From: Syncephalis fuscata
Lineage: Eukaryota > Zoopagomycota > Zoopagomycetes > Zoopagales > Piptocephalidaceae
Assembly (NCBI GenBank): GCA_025786725.1
Contig: JAHLTZ010000021.1
Coordinates: 62,001-126,000, forward strand
Length of the DNA: 64,000 nucleotides
Direction of reading: 5' to 3'
The notes beneath the pieces are model-generated. The model made no database searches and was not told the origin of the DNA. It saw nothing but the letters and a program-made list of their open reading frames with translations. Below are positions 56,685 to 64,000 of this stretch, piece by piece. A program made the position numbers and the translations under genes. The first letter of the stretch is position 1; the number at the start of each line of letters is the position of its first letter.

Positions 56685-57929
56685 TCTGCCCTGTATACGC
56701 TGGTCTTATACCTTTACTGACCTGTAGACCAACAAGTATTATGGCAATACTATGGCAATAACAACAATTACGCTTAGTAGTGACTGTGTCTGTCTGTCTG
56801 TATATATATATGTATGGCGAGGATATTCTATAGTGATGGTAGCAACAGCAGTAATAACAGAGGTAAAGAGTAGACAACTATATACGCTCAATATACGCAG
56901 ACACTAATATGCTCGTGTTTAGTAACAGTAGAATGACGAAGGAACAAGTTGTGTGCATACGTGAAACGCGCGTTCACTTAATGGCAAAGGCAACGATATT
57001 ATTAATGAAATAAAACTGTTGTACTCACATGCAAATGCCCCTCAATTGGCTATTACGGTTGTTATTGTTGTTGTTGTTATTAATATTATTTTGTTGCTAT
57101 TAAGGTAACTAACGAATAAGTATTTTAATTGATTGAATTAAATTAAACACTATTTGATTCAGTTATTAACGATACAAATATAAAAAGTGCTAGTTATAGT
57201 AGAAATCATGTTGTAAATGATATATAATTATTTGGATAAGTTAATTACCACGGTGTTGATGATGACGCGTGTAACACATTAAAATTACACAGAACCATGA
57301 TAATTCTATTGTCAGTATGTTTATCATTATTTCTGAGATTCAATTGGTTATAGATATCAAATAATAGATTGCTAGAATGCTAAGATTGTATATTTACTAC
57401 CAATATGGTTGTCTTTATTTTATTGCGATAACTCGTATCAACTGATTACTAATAAAATCTACACTATTATAATAACGCTGATTATAGATGCTTTTACGCT
57501 TATAGCCAGTAAGCAGCACAATCTATTATCCAGTTTATTGTATAATTAGTATATCACTTGGCTGTTTCGTATACCAATCTTAAAGCTAAAAGAGTAAAAT
57601 ACTATAGATTTAGTTGTCGATTTACCAGTATTACAGATGAATGCAGTGTGTTTTGCATGTTGATTGTTAGTCGGCTTTTCTGACACATCATTTCTCATAG
57701 TTTTAGAGACTCTACTTGCTAATAGGCTATTAACGTTTCAAAAAACAATGCGCTATTGTACTCCGATAATATTTGGCAATCAATGAACATATTTAGTCAA
57801 GATTTATGTAAATGTTTATTTTTTAAGTATGCCTATTTTGCGATCTGTCAAAGTCGTAAAAATAAAACCCGAGAAAATTGCTTGTATATTCGGATATGCA
57901 TGAAAATATGTATAAATAATATTGTTATT
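56685..57929. other. Intergenic region upstream of muskelin
   Basis: Holds the muskelin promoter, a GTT-repeat patch near 57058-57078 and AT-rich DNA. No gene seen. Confidence 0.5.
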
Positions 57930-58580
57930 TTATGGATTGCAAATTCTACAACCCAGGCTGATTTTTTTTCCTTTTTCTTTGTGTGTGTTATGTTTGTATA
58001 TATCGCTTAAAACGCCAACTGTATCTTCTATAACCATGCTAGTGACGGTTATAGTCTTCTCAATAGTTATCGTACTTATGGCCTCGGCAGGTTTTCCACT
58101 CTTCACGATAATTTTTGCTGCTTTTTCGTTGCATGCCTTTGTTCCAGCCTTGGCTGCAACCTCAACCACCTTGCCCATAACTCCGCTGATAGCTATCTCG
58201 GCCCAGCGTTCCTCTAAAGACTCCATAGCTTCTATTGTAGCTTGGTCATTGGTTTTGGTTTGAAATCTTCTGGCTGTAATAAAAATGCTGATGCTGATGA
58301 TCATTGATGGGGTAGTGTAGGCAGCAATTACACTGCCAACCGCGGCATCGTATCCACAGTCTGCTATAAATCTAAATAATTCTTTTGAATAATCATTGTC
58401 GGCTACTTCTTGTGCGCTTCTTGCAGCTATAGAAACGGTGGTTCCTATAATCAAAGCTAGCAAAGATCCAGCATATATGGATACTACGATCCCAATGACT
58501 AGCTTGCTTATGTATAGAACGCGTGTATAGAATTCATTTTGTTGGTTAATAGTGGGGCTTTTTGATGTGTCGCGTTCCAT
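57930..58580 (-). CDS. Orphan membrane protein
   Basis: A 216-residue intronless ORF that I do not recognise. It opens with a polar stretch (MERDTSKSPTINQQNEF). A hydrophobic segment follows at about 24-48 (ISKLVIGIVVSIYAGSLLAL, IIGTTVSI) and a second at about 82-101 (GSVIAAYTTPSMIISISIFI). The C-terminal half is Ala/Lys/Ile-rich and could form amphipathic helices (EVAAKAGTKACNEKAAKIIV), ending in a basic tail (NTHKEKGKK). No signal peptidase site is evident. Codon use looks like a real gene (less AT-rich than its flanks). It stands alone, over 1.2 kb from either neighbour. Confidence 0.6.
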   Translation of the reverse strand: MERDTSKSPTINQQNEFYTRVLYISKLVIGIVVSIYAGSLLALIIGTTVSIAARSAQEVADNDYSKELFRFIADCGYDAAVGSVIAAYTTPSMIISISIFITARRFQTKTNDQATIEAMESLEERWAEIAISGVMGKVVEVAAKAGTKACNEKAAKIIVKSGKPAEAISTITIEKTITVTSMVIEDTVGVLSDIYKHNTHKEKGKKISLGCRICNP

Positions 58581-60779
58581 TATGTTAGGAATATGCTAAT
58601 GGTACTGTCTAGCAGTATAATGGATAACATTAAAAATCGTTGCTGATGGTAGTGTAGTAAATTTCGCAAAATTTTCATGAGTGTCTATCATTTATATAGT
58701 GACCTAACAGTCCACGGGCCTTCTTCCTGTAACTGTCCGACATAATGCAAGAGATTAGACGGTTACACACAATCATTTATATATTCAAATAAGCATGGAG
58801 ATTTTCAAACTGTTATTAAAAGGAGTAAAAATATCATGCTTAGACAACCACTAATAGGCAGCCGAAACTTTAAGGTCGTCATTTTACTTCGTTTTTTTGT
58901 TGTAACATCAGATTGAAACACTGAGCTACCAACCGTTTTGAATGTCCACGTGCTTAATTAACATACATTGGTTGAATATCCTTATCGTATTTGTTCTCTA
59001 ACAGGTATACAAAACGACCTTTTGTAAATGCTGATCGGACATTGAATTATGCGCTATATTCATAATTGAAGCAATTTATGTAATAAGTATTAGGCATAGG
59101 TAAAAGGGGTTGTTATTTGATACATTTCAAAACAATAATCATCAATATATTTGGTTGGTTATTGTAATTATACACAATACCATACTAGCCAACTGGATTT
59201 GTTTCAGGAATGAATGATTTTAAACCGTATTAAAGGTATCCATAACAATGTTTACATGGCTTGTAGGAGTATACCAAATAAACCTTGATTAACCATATAG
59301 ATTTAAAGTATTTTTTACGAAGCAAAGAAAAACAAACATCTAGGCTATATAAAATGCCAATGTTTTGTAATTCTGAATATACCAACAATCCCTGTAACAA
59401 TAGCCCCATCATCAAACTGAGCACACAAGTGGGTCCATTGTGTTGTTTTATGGTTTAGAGAACTAAGACTGGTTTACACACAACACCACGTATTTGTACA
59501 AAAATACCAGTTTGATATACTACGGTACTACAATAAAATTGATACCCTTTGTTTGGGACGCAGATATTACCCTTGAAATCTTGGAGAGAGAAAGGCAACA
59601 GTACTACCGTCACTGTTACTATAAAGCCAATGGGTTCATTAACATGAAATTAACAAGGCAGTGCAAAATAGTATGTTTACTTATAGCCAATATGGCTTTA
59701 TAATTTAGATATTACACTATCCATATAGATGACAAACAAACTAGAGCAAGGAACTAGTCTACACAATAACATGCCATTCATTTATTAATGTGTACACGCC
59801 TCAAACCATCGCGTGTATCTATAACTATTGAATTATATTGATATTAACTATATAGCTCATAAAGTACACCTATTGGTATCTCAACTTGTGACAGTACATT
59901 TTGTTATTTTTATAATAAATGAGCAATCTATCGCAGCCTTGAACAAAATAATATTAATATTAAATATAGGTTATATTATTAACAACGCTGTTGATACTTA
60001 TGCGACAAATAATTTATATGAAAATACAATTTATGTCAGTTATATTACAGCGATAATATTGTTTTTTCATTTATTTATTTAAAAACTCAATGTCTACAAA
60101 TTATACTAAATACAATGTTCATCAATTTCATTAATGGCCAAGATGTTTTTGTTTGTTTATTGACATTGTATCTAGATTTTAATAGGTAGCAATCAATATC
60201 AGTCTGTAGAGCCATGGAAATTGTAATTAATACGATAAAAGCTATTGCTATTATAATATACATATTCTCAAAGTGTTTGTAAAATCTGTTTAGTTTTATT
60301 TGTGCTATAGTTTGCGATAAAAGCAAAGCAATAGTTTAATACTAAATATCATTGATTGTCAATGTACTGATACGGCATATGGCTATGTCAACTTTAATAT
60401 TCTTTTACTTTTGGCATTCTAGCAAATACAGTTGATGGTCTTAATGTATTTTTAATAAGAATTCGCCTCTACAGTTGTTCATACAGCTATCTACGATATT
60501 GCTCCCACGATAATACTGCCAATTAAGGTGGGGAATGAAAAGACCTTTTCTGTCATGTTTACTTAAATTATTTTTCCACGTTATGATATCCACGCCACTT
60601 TGCTGCTTTTGAATTTATGGCCTGGTCTTTTTACAAACCATAATGCCATCACGGACAACGTCATTAATGACTGATATGCCTTATAAACTAACTATAAGTT
60701 GGTGTCAATAAACAATATACAAACTGCAATGATGTCATCACTATAAGTCGAATCGCTAAAATTAGGGCCAAAGGAGTGC
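58581..60779. other. AT-rich intergenic region
   Basis: Short ORFs at 59494-59703, 59828-60082 and 60087-60326 have no supporting features and composition like random AT-rich DNA. No gene is claimed. Confidence 0.5.
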
Positions 60780-60786
60780 TGACTCA
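60780..60786 (+). promoter_or_regulatory. AP-1/Gcn4-type site upstream of the GST gene
   Basis: Perfect TGACTCA, 128 bp upstream of the TATA box. A CRE-like TGATGTCATCA lies about 50 bp further upstream. In fungi such sites serve Gcn4/AP-1-type bZIP factors; use here is inference. Confidence 0.4.
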
Positions 60787-60907
60787 TCTTTCTCCAAAGC
60801 TCATGTGGTGCTCATGAAAGCAGTCAAAGCTCAGATGACAATTGGCCCACACCACCCAGTGGCATTTTTAGCAACGTGGGTCGTTTCCATTACTCATCTG
60901 CTTGGAA

Positions 60908-60915
60908 TATAAATA
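60908..60915 (+). promoter_or_regulatory. TATA box of the GST gene
   Basis: TATAAATA followed by GGGCG, 138 bp before the start codon, with a C/A-rich leader (CATCATCAGCACC). This is the clearest core promoter in the window. Confidence 0.65.
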
Positions 60916-61052
60916 GGGCGTGTTTATTGCGTTGATTCAAGCAATACTCATCATCAGCACCACACTCATCAGCTTCCAGGCTAGTTTACTATTCTCATCA
61001 GCACAACAACAGTGTCTTCGGTCGAATTCAAACTATTTCCAAGCAACCAACC

Positions 61053-61715
61053 ATGACTATCACAAGCAAGCCTGTCGTCACTTACTTCGAGTTGGACGTC
61101 CAAGGTCTTGGAGGTGCCATCTACATATTATTGTCCGATGCCGAGGTTGACTTTGAAAAGAAGACTTTCCCCATGGGCGAATGGATTCCAGTTAAGGAGA
61201 AGCTTATTGCTACAGGTGCATCGCCCAACGGTACTGTGCCAGTCCTAGAACTTGATGGCAAGACTTACGTCCATCAGCTGCCAATTCTACGTCTGCTTTC
61301 TCATCGCCTAGGTAAGTGTGAATGTGATGCTGCTAAACTATACATTTGTACTAATATCGTCTGCAGGCAAATACAACGGTAAAGACATCGAGGAAGCTTA
61401 TGAAATTGATTCATTCGCCGATTTGCTTGTCGATTTCTTTAAGGCATGGGCCACAAGTAACTGGGGTGATGATGCCGCAAAGAAGACATTTGCTGTAGAG
61501 AAAGAGCCCAGATATCTTGCTGGCGTTGAGCGTTTCTTGGCAAGCACAACGGTCCCTACATTTTGGGTAACGAGCCATCCTACGCCGACTTCAAGCTTTT
61601 ATCCGTTCTACTGGATACCAAGTCAGATCTCAGCAGCTATCCACACATCAAGACGTTCTCGGAAGCCATCCGTAGCCGCCCTGGCGTTCAGAAATACTTG
61701 AGCACATTAGCATAA
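61053..61715 (+). CDS. Glutathione S-transferase (one frame break)
   Basis: A cytosolic GST that conjugates glutathione to electrophiles. Exons 61053-61311 and 61367-61715. The N-terminal thioredoxin fold has VTYFELDVQGLGGAIYILLSDA (Tyr near residue 11 as catalytic candidate), the glutathione-binding SPNGTVPVLELDGKTYVHQ (the cis-Pro/ESxAI position reads VHQLPILR) and LLSHRLGKYNGKD. The helical domain follows. At about 61540 the frame slips. One added G in a GG run restores LGKHNGPYILGNEPSYADF and carries on through LLDTKSDLSSYPHIKTFSEA to RPGVQKYLSTLA with a stop at 61713. The corrected length is 202 residues, the normal GST size. As written, exon 2 would instead run to 61701 in a meaningless frame. 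Sigma-like class is my best guess. Confidence 0.9.
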
Positions 61716-61778
61716 ACGTTCATGCATTGTTATTGTTTTTTATCAACATGCTGACAATGTCTTTGCCATCATCAATAC

Positions 61779-61784
61779 AATAAA
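61779..61784 (+). terminator. Polyadenylation signal of the GST gene
   Basis: AATAAA, 64 bp after the corrected stop codon. Confidence 0.5.
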
Positions 61785-64000
61785 ATACTGTTATTACTTT
61801 GATAATGATGGACAGCCAATGGGAAGATGTATGTGATTACAATAGCTTACATGAAGCAATATATTCTATCAAATGTATATATTACAACATGATGGATTTG
61901 GCATATTTCAATGCTATGCATACTACACTGCTTTGTAAATTAAATTCTGTTGTTAACATAATCATATCAAATCTACTTTATCTGTCTGTAGCAATGATTT
62001 TACTAAAACTATTGTTATTATAATGCTAATCGTTAAACAGAATGCTATTCATATATAAAGATTCAGTTTATTTTCTATATATTTAATCAAATAACTTTCA
62101 TATATATATACCTTTGATAATGCTATAAAATGTGTATTATTATAATAAAGAGCACTATTCAAGCTTGATTATGTTTTATTCTATACTTTATCATAGTGAC
62201 AATCAATGACCACGTATCTTCAAGATTACATTTTATTTGAGTTCTCCTATCTTCGAATGAGTTGATTTTAAGTACTTCACACTGGAACCTCTGTCTTTAA
62301 ATGCTATTCAATGAAGAATACCATCTCAAAAGCGTGCAATTATGAAATTAACAAACTGTACACAAATATTAATTTAATCTTTACAAAATAATACTAAACT
62401 AAACAGTCAAGCTATATAAAAGCCGCCTTTTCTGTATTTTTGAGTATACTAGTGATTTATGTAACAGTAGTATCAACATCGAATTGAGTATATACATGGA
62501 TCATTTAGTATATTATAAAGCTCATAAAAATAGGCTGGTCTATGTATAACAATAAAATATGTACAAAAATATTAATAAAATGCATCAAAGCTGTTGTTGC
62601 ATTGCTGCTATGCGTTGTTTAGTATGTATACAATATTGAGGACTGTGTCAATTTTAAAAAAATCATAGGTTTACTACTATAAGCTTGCGCAGTTGAATAG
62701 GGGCAACTAGATGCAATTTTGTTGGCAAAATAATGCTTTTATTGATTAAAGACTGGATAAATCAAAGCATTAGCCAAAACTTGATATATAGATAGATTGG
62801 ACGGCGTAGTTTTCAGATGGTCTTGCTTTTCACCGAATATATACCTATAGTGTATTAGAATAGTGGTTTGATTGCACTACCAATGCCGATGTCTTGAAAC
62901 CATCGATTATTCTGTATTTACAAATAAAGATATTATATATCGTATAATTAATGTATAGCCAGTTAATACACCATGCTACTTACTGCCTATATTAAGTTGT
63001 TGATAGATAGAAATATGGTATGTACTTAGCACATAGTTGATACAAATGTAATATCATTTATGCATTATTAATATTAAATCTTTAATACACACAGCAAAAA
63101 ACATATAGCCAAAAAGTAAGCAATTGATATATAGCACAACTTACCTCTTACCAATATAAATGATCAAAATACGTAGTAATGATGTATAATTAGTGCCTAT
63201 TCAATTAAGATAAAATGCTGCTTACAAGCTATCATGTTAATTTGTTGATGCACACAGTAGATAGTGGGCAATTAATGCATAGTTTATTATTATACAATGC
63301 AACCTACAATATAATATTGCCATTAATTGTATACAAACTAACTACGCACTATGCACTTTGCCTATTTATAATTATATAATAACCAATATAATTAATATAT
63401 AAGCACTAATAGTCTAATTGAACTACTAGTTTAATATATTTAGATATATATTAAGCGCAAAGTAAAATCACTCGACAGCTGCCGTTCAGTTCAGTTATAT
63501 ATTAAATTTTAGTCAGTCTTTCGGTTTACTCATCTTCTAATCAATGATATCATTATATCACCAGTAAGGCCAAACTTAGCTGTGTTTATTCAACTATGCA
63601 ATTTTTAGTAATAAATACATGGTTCCATATTAATTATATTTAATAAAGTTATTATATTTATGTATACATTTATTTGCATTCAACAAATAAGCATAATAGC
63701 ACTAAACTTTACAAGCGTGTTGTATTATGAGTATAAATTGATACAACTACAGCGATAATTTTATCTAAATAATTAAAAGTTAACTGCCCTAATAACTAAT
63801 TGTTTATTATATATGCAAATAGTGATTCAACTGTTTTAGAAAAAACTTTAGCTTTCTATACTAGTTGATTATAAACGATTTATTCCAAAGATATGCGTAC
63901 TTTGAACAAGTTTTGTGCTCATTTAAACAAACGCAGAATATACACCACTAATACAATCAGATATGCAAATTAATATTTTATATATGTATAAATTGCTGAA
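61785..64000. other. AT-rich terminal region without genes
   Basis: About 2.2 kb of very AT-rich DNA with short tandem-like words (TAATTAATA, TATATA). No ORF longer than about 75 codons is convincing and no RNA gene is visible. Confidence 0.5.

Noticed and set aside
58910-58960. tRNA-like words (reverse of GGTTGGTAGCTCAG)
   Set aside because: No T-arm (GTTCRAAYC) at the right distance and no acceptor stem could be paired.
59494-60326. Three short ORFs before the GST gene
   Set aside because: Composition and length are as expected by chance; no conserved motif seen.
60920-61150. 76-codon ORF overlapping the GST start with a signal-like N-terminus
   Set aside because: It is the GST leader and first exon read in a wrong frame; the GST frame has the family match.

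Overview
This window looks like nuclear DNA of an early-diverging (zygomycete-grade) fungus. The genes are AT-rich and broken by many 35-80 nt introns with GTAAGT-type donors and CTAAY-like branch points. Intergenic DNA is very AT-rich, and Ser/Thr/Asn-rich homopolymers are common in regulatory proteins. The gene set (Rim15-type kinase with PAS and receiver domains, acyl-CoA oxidase, lipin, EDEM, muskelin, PI31, COP9 subunit 6) fits a fungus. I favour Zoopagomycota (Syncephalis/Piptocephalis-like), but that is inference. No rRNA, tRNA, CRISPR array or plasmid feature was found.

Layout: 1-969 holds the N-terminus of FGAM synthase (-). 1608-2204 is a small secreted, probably GPI-anchored protein (-). 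2544-5466 holds CSN6 (-), PDRG1 (-) and CCDC43 (+), the last two firing from one 155-bp divergent promoter. 5586-9829 is lipin/PAH1 (-), divergent from EDEM (GH47-like, 10342-13351, +), which converges on APRT (13484-14273, -). 14527-17583 and 26317-29373 are the arms of a near-identical 3-kb inverted repeat. Each arm carries a secreted subtilisin-like protease gene: the left catalytic ORF is open, the right is broken. Between the arms lie a secreted protein-kinase-like gene (-), the proteasome regulator PI31 (+) and an intronless peroxisomal acyl-CoA oxidase (-). 31032-35250 holds two tandemly duplicated seven-helix membrane proteins, the second frameshifted. 37441-49300 is a giant Rim15/Greatwall-type kinase (about 3,870 residues). 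A relic of the subtilase 3' end lies at about 49745-50045. Pelota/Dom34 (-) and muskelin (-) follow, then an orphan membrane protein (57930-58580) and a glutathione S-transferase with a TATA box (61053-61715). The last 2.3 kb is AT-rich and empty.

Themes: the housekeeping genes fall into purine supply (FGAM synthase, APRT), protein quality control and turnover (EDEM, PI31, CSN6, pelota, PDRG1, perhaps muskelin), lipid metabolism (lipin, acyl-CoA oxidase) and nutrient or stress control (Rim15, GST). The accessory block 14.5-35 kb contains secreted and membrane families that are duplicated and decaying, which looks like a fast-evolving environment- or host-facing region.

Two window-wide observations matter for any user. 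First, 5 of about 85 inferred introns use a GC donor, always as GCAAGT. Second, many otherwise healthy genes carry one reading-frame break that a single extra base would repair, which points to systematic one-base deletions in the assembly rather than mass pseudogenisation. Exon coordinates below were derived by hand from splice signals, frame and remembered family sequences, without any search.
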